DNA of 64,000 nt from the NCBI RefSeq assembly GCF_043641925.1, contig NZ_JBHZRU010000006.1, positions 62,001 through 126,000 on the forward strand, written 5' to 3'. The position numbers were made by a program, and so were the translations under genes. Under the pieces are notes generated by a model. That model was given only the letters and a program-made list of their open reading frames with translations, did not search any database and was not told the origin of the DNA. This DNA comes from Paenisporosarcina quisquiliarum_A. Lineage in GTDB: Bacteria; Bacillota; Bacilli; Bacillales_A; Planococcaceae. Position 1 is the first letter of the stretch, and each line of letters starts with the position of its first letter. Of the stretch, positions 37,510 to 45,827 are shown piece after piece.

Positions 37510-38559
37510 ATGACTATCTTAAAGATATCGAGGCGAAATTATGAAAAAACATTACTATTAGTTGGTTTAACGTTCATTTTATTATTTACGGAATTTTTCG
37601 AAGTACAAGCTGCAACAGTACATTACAATGATGTGAAAACAACAGACAATTTCTATTATGCTGTTGAGAATCTTTTAAACCAAGATGCAATTAGTAGTAC
37701 TTTACCGGAATTTTATCCATACAAACCTATTACTCGAGGTCAAGCTGCTAGTATTATTGTAAAAGTATTAGGTCTAGATATTACAAATGTTAAGGATCCA
37801 CACTTCACAGATGTTCCTCCAACACATCAATTCTATCCATACATTGCTGCCCTACAAAATGAAGGAATTATTGGTGGCTATTCGGATAAGCGATATGGAG
37901 TCAACGATCCGCTAAAACGTGGGCAAATGACAAAAATATTAGTGGATGGTTTCAATATACCATTGATTGGAATATACGATGCGAATTTAGAAAATTACTC
38001 TGATGTATATAGAGCCTATGTTGATACAAATGATGGTTATAATTATATAGCTTTTAAAGCTCCTTTCGGAAAATATATTTATACAATGGATTATTATGGA
38101 TATATTTCAGGCTTCAAAGATAATACTTTTAGAATGAATGCCTATCTTAATCGCTTACAACTTGCATTAATGATTGAAAAAATCCAAAGAAAAAGAGAGG
38201 ACTTTGATTACTTCTTTTTCAAAGATTTCGGCTTAGAAAGTAAAGAGACCTATGATACTATAGTAGGAGAACATGGGGAAACACGATTTGTTTCTCTTGA
38301 TTCATCTATAATTTCAATAATTGATACAATTGATGATACATCTTTTGGACTCCAAAAAACTTTTCAACCGCCAGTTGCAGATCAAATGATAATAAGAAAT
38401 GATAATGAGTACGCAATACTTAAACCACATAAAGCAGGAACAACCCAACTCTCTCATATTTCTGAACCTACAAAAAACGGACGAATTACAACAATAATTG
38501 ATGTTGTAGTAACCGAAGAGAATGATAAATTGAATGTTGCCATTAAAAAAGCACCTTAA
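37510..38559 (+). CDS. SLH-domain protein with unknown C-terminal domain; 5' end probably frameshifted
   Basis: The longest frame starts at 37510 without a ribosome site. A better start is the ATG at 37541, after GAGGCGAAATT. From there, ATG-AAA-AAA runs into a frame that stops at once. Adding one A to the six-A tract at 37544-37549 would give MKKTLLLVGLTFILLFTEFF, a perfect signal peptide joined to the rest. A one-base loss at the start is therefore likely. Three rather degenerate SLH repeats follow (YKPITRGQAASII, GYSDKRYGVNDPLKRGQMTKIL, FRMNAYLNRLQLALMI). Residues about 240-349 contain a short Ig-like stretch (GETRFVSLDSSIISII). No function is proposed. Confidence 0.7.
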   Translation: MTILKISRRNYEKTLLLVGLTFILLFTEFFEVQAATVHYNDVKTTDNFYYAVENLLNQDAISSTLPEFYPYKPITRGQAASIIVKVLGLDITNVKDPHFTDVPPTHQFYPYIAALQNEGIIGGYSDKRYGVNDPLKRGQMTKILVDGFNIPLIGIYDANLENYSDVYRAYVDTNDGYNYIAFKAPFGKYIYTMDYYGYISGFKDNTFRMNAYLNRLQLALMIEKIQRKREDFDYFFFKDFGLESKETYDTIVGEHGETRFVSLDSSIISIIDTIDDTSFGLQKTFQPPVADQMIIRNDNEYAILKPHKAGTTQLSHISEPTKNGRITTIIDVVVTEENDKLNVAIKKAP

Positions 38560-38631
38560 CTTCGGTTTTTATAGCTCGCCCATATGAATCAAAACATAGC
38601 CAAGATTATCTATCTATTGAAACCAAAAGCT

Positions 38632-38677
38632 AAAAGAACGAACAAGTTGACGCAGTCAATAAGTTCGTTCTTTTATT
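38632..38677 (+). terminator. Terminator after the SLH gene at 37510
   Basis: AAAAGAACGAAC pairs with GTTCGTTCTTTT around a 19-base loop, and T-rich sequence follows. Symmetry suggests it works in both directions. Confidence 0.85.
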
Positions 38678-38930
38678 TTCCAACAATATTAGACAATAAG
38701 TAAGATTCTATGTGGTTTAACCGATAGAAAGATACGCCAGTAATATTGGTCGAGTACCAACGTATAAAATGCTGTCCATATTGAGTTGATTTCCGTGAAA
38801 TTTTAAATAAAGAATTCATAACTCTAATCAGCACTGATTGTAGTAATTTAGAACCAATTTTAGTAATATCGACTTAAAAGGTATTAATTCCCTATTAATC
38901 CAGTTAATCTAATATTAGGGGGAATTCAAA

Positions 38931-40379
38931 ATGAAAAAATTATTAATTAGTGGCTTATTAGCTTTAACCTTTGCACTTACTACTTCTACTTTTGCTGCAG
39001 CGAAAGAATTTACAGATGTACCTACGACACATCAGTTTTATGATCACATCCATTACCTTTACGATGAAACCATTATTACTGGTTATGAAAATAATCAATT
39101 TAAACCTGATGAAGAACTTTCTAGGGGACATGCAGCAGTAATGTTAGCCCGTGCATTCGATTTAGATTTAACTCCTCGAGAGACAGTTTTCAAAGATGTA
39201 AATAAAACGATTTCTGGAGCTGTTCAATCCGCATATGAAGCTGGAATTATTAATGGGAAAAGCCCAACTTCATTTGCACCAAACGACAAAATTACTCGCC
39301 AGCAAATGGCCATGTTATTGGCAAGAGCATTTAAGCTCGAAGAAGAGTCTGCGAAAGAATTTAGTGATGTTGGTTTGCAAAAGGAATCTTACTCAGCAAT
39401 TCGTAAAATACATGCATTTGGTATAACAGAAGGTGTGAATGATACCCACTTTAATCCAGGAGGGTTTGTAACACGTAAACATTTTTCAGCGTTTCTTGCA
39501 CGTGGATTGAACGAAGACCTGAGACTTGATTCATCAAGTTGTGGGTATGATGAAGATTTACGAACTAACCCTAGTCGCCAAACACTAAATTGTATGATTA
39601 CTAATGCTGCACGTAATGCTGATGGAATCATTCCGCCTGAAATTGTTAAAGGAATTGTTAATGTTGAAAATGGTGAATGGAAACATTACGAACCTAATGG
39701 TGAACCTATTATATCTTTTGATGATGGAATTGGGTTAATGCAAATTACTAACATACAAGATTATGATGTAGAGAAATTAAAATACAGCATTGAATATAAT
39801 ATTGAAGTTGCAATTGATATGCTTCTTTATCACTTTAATCGGTCAGACCTACCTAAAATAGGTGCTCATGATCCGAACCAATTGGAAAGTTGGTATTTTG
39901 CGGTTATGGCTTATAATGGGACTAAATCGGTAAATAGCCCTTTTTATAAAGCGACTGGTGAACCTAATCCAACTGCTTATCAAGAGAAAGTATTCTTAGC
40001 TATTAATACATCTAGCCAACGAGCAACAAATATTCCAGCGATACAAATGTCTTTAAAAGACTTTACTTATGGTGCAGAAACTAATGAAACAATTGTTTTT
40101 AATAAACTTAAATTTATGATGAGTTCTGAAGGAACACGTTCGAATGATCGTTTCAAAACAGGTGATCAATCAAAAATGGTAAATACGCGTCTACGTGAAA
40201 AGCCAAGTACTAATTCTGAAAAAGTTGAAGTCCCAGTTGGTACACCAATTAAAATAGTTGGTGGACCCTTATATGACTTCTCATCAACTGCCGCAAATAA
40301 CTTTATTTGGTATCCAGTTGAAATCATGATTAATGGGAAAAAAGATTATCTATATGCTCCTTCACAAAGCATAGAATAA
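38931..40379 (+). CDS. SLH-anchored lytic transglycosylase-like protein with SH3-like tail
   Basis: A signal peptide ends in TFAAA. Residues about 25-195 carry three SLH repeats (GYENNQFKPDEELSRGHAAVML, ITRQQMAMLL, VTRKHFSAFL). Residues about 215-375 form a lysozyme/SLT-like domain. IPPEIVKGIVNVENGEW holds the likely catalytic Glu, followed by DGIGLMQITN and YFAVMAYNGTKS, all in the usual SLT order. Residues about 405-482 form an SH3-like wall-binding tail (VNTRLREKPSTNSEKVEVPV, YLYAPSQSIE). It should cut peptidoglycan glycan strands while docked on the surface. The AGGGGG ribosome site supports the start. Transcription ends at the hairpin at 40422. Confidence 0.88.
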   Translation: MKKLLISGLLALTFALTTSTFAAAKEFTDVPTTHQFYDHIHYLYDETIITGYENNQFKPDEELSRGHAAVMLARAFDLDLTPRETVFKDVNKTISGAVQSAYEAGIINGKSPTSFAPNDKITRQQMAMLLARAFKLEEESAKEFSDVGLQKESYSAIRKIHAFGITEGVNDTHFNPGGFVTRKHFSAFLARGLNEDLRLDSSSCGYDEDLRTNPSRQTLNCMITNAARNADGIIPPEIVKGIVNVENGEWKHYEPNGEPIISFDDGIGLMQITNIQDYDVEKLKYSIEYNIEVAIDMLLYHFNRSDLPKIGAHDPNQLESWYFAVMAYNGTKSVNSPFYKATGEPNPTAYQEKVFLAINTSSQRATNIPAIQMSLKDFTYGAETNETIVFNKLKFMMSSEGTRSNDRFKTGDQSKMVNTRLREKPSTNSEKVEVPVGTPIKIVGGPLYDFSSTAANNFIWYPVEIMINGKKDYLYAPSQSIE

Positions 40380-40421
40380 TAGAATCGAGCCATCAGTTAA
40401 TAAAGATAAATTAATATTACG

Positions 40422-40469
40422 AAAAGAGCGTTACACTTCAATATAGATAAGAAGTGTAACGCTCTTTTA
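40422..40469 (+). terminator. Bidirectional terminator
   Basis: AAAAGAGCGTTACACTTC pairs perfectly with GAAGTGTAACGCTCTTTT around a 13-base loop. It lies 43 bases after the SLH-transglycosylase gene and directly beside the left end of the IS256-type element. Confidence 0.9.
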
Positions 40470-40476
40470 TTGTATA

Positions 40477-40501
40477 GAGGCGTAAAATATCTTGTGTAAA
40501 T
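40477..40501 (+). repeat. Left inverted end of the IS256-type element
   Basis: It matches the right end (41715-41739) on the other strand at most positions, with the last eight bases identical. Confidence 0.65.
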
Positions 40502-40578
40502 GAATAAATAGAAAAAAGAAGACCTTTTCTTGTAGAATTAAGTCACCACAACCAATTTACAGAAAAGAGGCCTTCCCT

Positions 40579-41677
40579 ATGAACCATTTTACATCAGATA
40601 CCAAGCAAGCTCTAGTGAAAAAAGAAGACATCACTGCAGTATTCCGTTTTCACTTAGAAGCAGCCGTAAATACATTACTTAAAACAGAGCTTACGGCTTT
40701 CCTGGATTATGAAAAATACGACCGAATCGGCTTTAATTCAGGTAATTCTCGAAATGGCGCTTACTCTCGTACACTCCATACGGAGTATCGGGACTTAGAA
40801 GTGACCATTCCTCGTGATCGAAACGGTGAATTTAAACAACAGACTGTAGCTCCATATAAACGATCAAACGACACCCTAAAGTCTTATGTGATTCATATGT
40901 TTCAAAAAGGAGTGACTATGAGTGAACAAGTGGAAGCTTTTAAAACAAGACCACTATATTCTCGGTATGTGTGTGTCTATTTAGATGCTACATATATTGC
41001 CCTTAAGCGTGACACTGGTTCAAAAGAAGCTGTCTATATTGTGGTTGGAATCCGTGAGGATGGCTCTAAAGAAGTACTTACATATACGATTGCTCTAACT
41101 GAATCTGCTTTCTTTTGGAAAGAGCTGTTGGAAGATATTAAGGCTCGTGGTGCGGAAGAAATCCTTTTGTTTATTTCAGACGTCTGAAAGGCATTACTGA
41201 TCGCATTTTTGAAGTTTCCCCTGATGCTCAGTACCAATCTTGTTGCGTTCACCTCTCACGTAACATCGCTCATAAAGTCCGTGTAACAGATCGTTTAGAA
41301 ATCTGTGAAGATTTCAAATCGTTCTATCGCTCTGAGAATCGTGAAATGGGTGAGAAAGCACTTGAAGATTTCGTGAAAAAGTGGAAATCAACCTATCCAA
41401 AAGGACAAAATCATTAATGGAAAACCCATATATATTCACATTCTACAGCTTTCCAAAATCGATCTGGATAAGCATTTATTCAACGAATTTAATTGAGTCG
41501 TTTAACAAACAAATCAAGAAATATGGTAAACGTAAAGAGCAATTTCCAAATCAAGAATCCCTTGAGAGGTTTCTTGTTTCTCAATTTGACATATACAATC
41601 AAAAGTTTTCTACTCGATGTCATTTAGGTTTTGATCAAGCTCGAGCAGAACTGGCAGCCATGTTCAAAGAATATTAA
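40579..41677 (+). pseudogene. IS256-family transposase, broken
   Basis: The parts read in order as an IS256-type DDE transposase. MNHFTSDTKQALVKKEDI, GNSRNGAYSRTLHTEYRDLE, YLDATYIALKRDTGSKEAVY and TNLIESFNKQIKKYGKRKEQF are characteristic, and the catalytic acids occur in LDATY, ISD and NLIE. Three lesions are visible. About 30 codons are missing where GVTMSE runs directly into QVEAFKTRPL. One base is lost near 41183 after LLFISD. One base is lost near 41400 after KSTYPK. Translation therefore stops at 41187. This copy cannot make transposase. Confidence 0.85.
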
Positions 41678-41714
41678 GAATGGGTGCATGCACCTACAAG
41701 AAAAGTTTTTCATT

Positions 41715-41739
41715 ATTTACACAAACTTCTTGACGCTCC
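41715..41739 (-). repeat. Right inverted end of the IS256-type element
   Basis: The reverse complement of the left end with mismatches. It lies 38 bases after the transposase stop codon. Confidence 0.65.
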
Positions 41740-41972
41740 CGGTTTCATTTATGTAAATAACACTAAGACCTCTATTTGCTTACTACAAATTTTTTATTAA
41801 ACTGAATAAAAATAGTATGATTGTTGTTACAACATCTACCATGCTCATCAGCTATTAATAATCCCTTCATATTATATACACATTGAACTGTGTGTTTGAA
41901 TGTGAGGAACAGTTGTTAATAGTGTTGATATTATTCCCATTGTAGAAATGAGTTAACACCGGAGGAATTTTA

Positions 41973-42895
41973 ATGACGAAAACATGTTATAAAAAAAAAA
42001 GAAAAAGTGGCCATGGATTGTAGGCATCCTTTTACTAATGACAACCGTTTTCCTATTAAGTGTTTACCTAAGTTTCTCTTCTGCAATAAAAGAAATTCAT
42101 AGTCCACTTAAACGTGAAGTATCTGATTTGCGGGTCGGTGAAATAAAACTAGAATAAAAAGAGCCATTCTCAGTTTTCCTACTTGGAGTTGACGAGCGTG
42201 AAGATGATGTAGGACGTTCTGATACCATTATTGTCATGGTGGTCAATCCTACAGAAAAGTCGACTAAAATGGTGAGTGTTCCTCGTGATACATACACTGA
42301 AATAATTGGACGTGGAATAAAGGATAAAATAAATCATGCCTACGCGTTCGGCGGCCTAGGAATGTCTATGGATACAGTTGAAAAGTTATTTGATATTCCT
42401 ATTGACTACATTGTTAAAGTTAATATGGAAGGATTTGAAGATATTGTGGATGCTGTTGGTGGTGTCACAATAGATAATACTTTCGCTTTTTCTGCTGGAC
42501 CTCATGATTACCCCAAAGGAAATGTAAACTTGAATGGTAAAGCAGCATTGTCATTTGTACGTATGAGATATGACGATCCAGAAGGTGATTTCGGTAGACA
42601 GAACCGACAAAAACAAGTCACCCAAGCGATATTAAAAGAAGGTGCTTCAGTTAACAGTTTACTCAATTATCGTAGTATTTTTAATGCACTGGGTGCTAAT
42701 GTGAAATCCAATATGGAGTTTAAAGAAATGGTAGATGTCCAAGCCAATTATCGTGATGCAGTAGGAGAATTAGAACAACTGTACTTTGAAAAAGGAACAG
42801 GCGGAAAACAGAATGGCGTTTGGTATTATTACATGGATGAAATTGAGTTAAAGAAAGTCCAGGATAGATTGAAGAAGCATTTGGATTTGAAATAA
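41973..42895 (+). pseudogene. LytR-CpsA-Psr (LCP) family gene, inactivated
   Basis: An ATG at 41973 follows GGAGG by six bases and opens MTKTCYKKK. The frame then fails in a run of ten A (41991-42000); one more A would continue into a membrane helix (KKKKWPWIVGILLLMTTVF). A second lesion is an in-frame TAA at 42155, between GEIKLE and KEPFSVFLLGVDE. From 42236 the LCP domain is intact: GRSDTIIVM, VSVPRDTY, KINHAYAFGG, VDAVGGVTI and RMRYDDPEGDFGRQNRQKQV, with the Arg/Asp residues that bind polyprenyl phosphate. LCP enzymes attach wall teichoic acid or capsular polymers to peptidoglycan. Full length would be about 307 codons, normal for the family. The surviving C-terminal piece lacks the membrane anchor. 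Confidence 0.88.
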
Positions 42896-42902
42896 AAATA
42901 AG

Positions 42903-42945
42903 AGCCAATACAATCAGTCTTCTTTATTGACTAATTTTATTGGCT
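42903..42945 (+). terminator. Terminator of the broken LCP gene
   Basis: AGCCAATA with inner AATcAGTC pairs with GACTaATTtTATTGGCT, followed by TTTATTG. It lies eight bases after the LCP stop codon. Confidence 0.7.
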
Positions 42946-43045
42946 TTATTGTTGTTAAGAATAGTTTAATGAAGGAAATTCTTACATATTCTTTTTCTTA
43001 CAAATATTCCAATTATTTTTAACAGGTCATTAATGAATTAGGGAT

Positions 43046-43840
43046 TCAATTTAATCCTCCCAAGTAAAGTGTGCATTTGAGGCTGATGTCCATATTACTA
43101 TTCCATTGAACATTCCCTATTTCGGCCGACATTTCCACTGCAGTGGTGGGGCCAATCCCCGGAATGCTCAAGAGGAAACCCTCATCAGTCTCCAGTAGTT
43201 TTTCTTCAATTAGTTCCTCTAACTGCTTGATTTGACTGTGAATTAACTCATATTCATTCAACTTCTGTTGAAGTAAAATCAATTCACTTTCAAGCATAGT
43301 CTTTGGTTTGCGGATCGCATCCTTTGCGTAATCTATGAGCTTATTGATTACACTATCACGGAGCTTTAAATTATTTTCGATTAAAAAATCTTCCTAAGTC
43401 CTGCTAAGCCAAGTGTTAGAATGTCTGAAGGGTGAGGATAGTGTCTCATCAAGAATAGGGATGTTTTTGAATCGAACTGATCCAGAATCTTGATCACCTT
43501 GTTTTCATCATCGACCTTTACATTTTTTACTTGAAACTCTCGGAAGATGTGATCCATATACAAACGAAGATGATTGATTGTCCTTATTTGAGCGTTCACT
43601 AGTGTTCTTTCTGCTCTAGTCAATTTTTAACGATTCTAGCTCAAGTAATGAAACTACGCTCGTTCCATCTCGTCCATGAAGTTACGACTGGACAATCGCC
43701 ATAAAATCCACACGGTCCGTTTTCATATAATTTAACACGGTTTCTCTTTCTCTCGCAGTTATCGCCGGATTCAAAATACGAACTATATACTCATCATCCA
43801 TACAAATTCTCACCAGGTCTTCATAATAGTGCGCAGTCAG
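43046..43840 (-). pseudogene. IS110-family transposase remnant
   Basis: Three reading frames give parts of one IS110-type transposase. The 5' part has AHYYEDLVRICMDDEYIVRI, LNPAITARERE and MKTDRVDFMAIVQS (DEDD domain). The middle part is AERTLVNAQIRTINHLRLYM. The C-terminal part has LLSIPGIGPTTAVEMSAEIGN (the transposase_20 helix-hairpin-helix motif). Frames change near 43630 and 43340, and the C-terminal end is lost near 43046. The N-terminal part joins a different, IS4-like fragment at about 43840. It cannot be active. Confidence 0.75.
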
Positions 43841-44100
43841 CCCCTTTATGATTTGTCAAATTCAGTGGAAACGTACTCGAATCAACGATTTTTAACGGCA
43901 TCGTGTTTTAGAGTAATTCGTTTTCTTCTGAATTTGGAGGACTAAATAAATAGTTGTTGTAAGATGTCAGGATTCATGCCGTTGATTTTCCTGACAGCTG
44001 AGAAACGCTAGTAGAATCCAGGTTTGCAGTTTTTTGAAGGTGATCATCAATAAAAACAATCGTTGAGAGCGTGCAAGCTTTCTTTTTCGTGCAGCTGTGC
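43841..44100 (-). pseudogene. Probable IS4-family transposase fragment
   Basis: On the minus strand DSTSVSQLSGKINGMNPDIL followed by QQLFSPPNSEENELL resembles the N-terminal part of IS4-type transposases. After a stop, MPLKIVDSSTFPLNLTNHK resembles the 'VDSST.SL' region that holds the first catalytic Asp of that family. The piece ends abruptly where the IS110 remnant begins. The family assignment is by eye. About 200 bases to 44306 hold no gene. Confidence 0.5.
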
Positions 44101-44306
44101 ATATAGGAGTAATTTAAAAAATTAGGTCGTTGGTTTTTTAGTATAATGGTCTAATCTCATCACATTTTCTTCAAAAAATTGAAGATTAATTGATGAAAAA
44201 CATTGTCCAAATGACGTTTTTCGTCGTAATCTTGTCTATTATTTCAACACCAGTGACGTTAGACAAAGAATTTTAATCATTCTTTACTATTGAGCATTCT
44301 CGTGGA

Positions 44307-45818
44307 TTATAATTTTCTCAATAGGAATCTCTTTATTAAACTTCTTTCATTATCATTTAAACCAATAATGTAAATTAAAGTAAAGTAAAAAAGTATAAAA
44401 ATAAACGATGATATAAAAAAATAAAACCAGGACGTTGTTGTACTCCCAAAAGATAATTCTATAACTAAGTTACTTATTATTAAACATATTAATATCGCTG
44501 GAATTAAATTTGTAAATAGCGAACTAAAAAAACTTTTGATATTAATCATCATCTTTTTACTATAAAAATAATTTGTAATTATTATATTACCTACTATAAT
44601 TGAAATCATAGTGCCTATAGCCGAACCCAAGACCCCAACTTTTTTGACTAATACTATTGATAAAACTATATTTACTAAAGAAACACATAGATTAATAATT
44701 GCCATTATAGAATGTTTATTTTTTATCTGAACTAAATTACCTACAACATTCTGAACTAAAGGTATCGTGAATGGTACTATTATCATTAATACTACATAAT
44801 AAACTAACTCATATTCCACCCCTAACCACAGATAAACAAATGATTTTCCGAAAATTATAAATCCTGATAGAAAAAATCCTAATACTATTAATTGTAATCT
44901 TCCTATGGTTATCATAAAATTATTTAATTCCTCATTACTAGCTTCATTAACGACCAATCGGGTCAACTTGCTATAAAAGATACTACTTATTGATGTAGAT
45001 AAACTTATATATCCAGCAACAATCGTCATTGAAATTGCATATAAGGCAACCGCACTCGTATTGACCATTATCCCCAAAATAGTTTGATCTATTTTCCAAT
45101 AAAGTTGATCTATTACCACATTAATAAACACAAAAAATGAAAATGAGAAAATTTGAAAGATATACATTTTATCAAAATTGTTTATTTTAATCTTTACTTT
45201 TAAATATCTAAAAACATAATAAATATTAGTTACCATTATTAATATATTCAGTATGGTATCAATAATTACAATTGCGATTATTCCAAACCCTATATTAAGA
45301 CAGATTATAATTACCACGAACCTTATGACCACTCTAATCAAACTAATTAACTTTGGAAAAACAAACTTTTCATACGCAAATAATATACCATTAAAAGTAT
45401 GATTGGGCATAGTCACCATTATGTTTAATGCCAGAATGAAAAACATCTGTTTAGCTTGAACTAATTGAGAATCATTAAAATTATTAAAAACATTGTCAAT
45501 ATTCATATAAAAAATCATGCTCAAAATTGCAACTAAAACAATAATTACCGAATACAATAACAAAGAGATTGCAATAAAATTTTCTTCTGCTGTTTTATTT
45601 TTCTCTTCTCGATATTTTGCAACATATCTAATAACTGTATTTCCAAGGCCAAAATCCATAATAGTTAAATAACTTACTAAAGCACCTATTAAAGAATATA
45701 ATCCAAATTGACTATTCCCTACAAATGAAATGATAATGGGGATTAATAATATTCCTGTAATATTGGTTAAAAATAGGGTTAGATATGTTATTAATATACC
45801 ATTTTTCTTCTCCTTCAT
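44307..45818 (-). CDS. Polysaccharide flippase (Wzx-like, PST/MATE-related)
   Basis: An integral membrane protein of 503 residues with about 12-14 hydrophobic helices along its whole length. It begins with the usual family pattern KNGILITYLTLFLTNITGIL, then FVGNSQFGLYSLIGALVSYL and DFGLGNTVIRYVAKYREEK. These match Wzx/RfbX-type flippases, which move lipid-linked sugar units across the membrane. It is the last gene of the long polysaccharide locus, ten bases after the two-domain glycosyltransferase. I saw no convincing terminator behind it; decayed insertion sequences begin about 200 bases downstream. Confidence 0.9.
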   Translation of the reverse strand: MKEKKNGILITYLTLFLTNITGILLIPIIISFVGNSQFGLYSLIGALVSYLTIMDFGLGNTVIRYVAKYREEKNKTAEENFIAISLLLYSVIIVLVAILSMIFYMNIDNVFNNFNDSQLVQAKQMFFILALNIMVTMPNHTFNGILFAYEKFVFPKLISLIRVVIRFVVIIICLNIGFGIIAIVIIDTILNILIMVTNIYYVFRYLKVKIKINNFDKMYIFQIFSFSFFVFINVVIDQLYWKIDQTILGIMVNTSAVALYAISMTIVAGYISLSTSISSIFYSKLTRLVVNEASNEELNNFMITIGRLQLIVLGFFLSGFIIFGKSFVYLWLGVEYELVYYVVLMIIVPFTIPLVQNVVGNLVQIKNKHSIMAIINLCVSLVNIVLSIVLVKKVGVLGSAIGTMISIIVGNIIITNYFYSKKMMINIKSFFSSLFTNLIPAILICLIISNLVIELSFGSTTTSWFYFFISSFIFILFYFTLIYIIGLNDNERSLIKRFLLRKL

Positions 45819-45827
45819 TAATATTAC

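Larger units (their letters stand above)
40477..41739 (+). mobile_element. Degenerate IS256-family insertion sequence
   Basis: Imperfect inverted ends can be aligned. The left end GAGGCGTAAAATATCTTGTGTAAAT (from 40477) matches the reverse complement of the right end, GGAGCGTCAAGAAGTTTGTGTAAAT (ending at 41739), with GTGTAAAT identical. The element is 1263 bp, a little short for the family, because the transposase has an internal deletion. No 8-base target duplication could be recognised at the borders. Confidence 0.8.
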
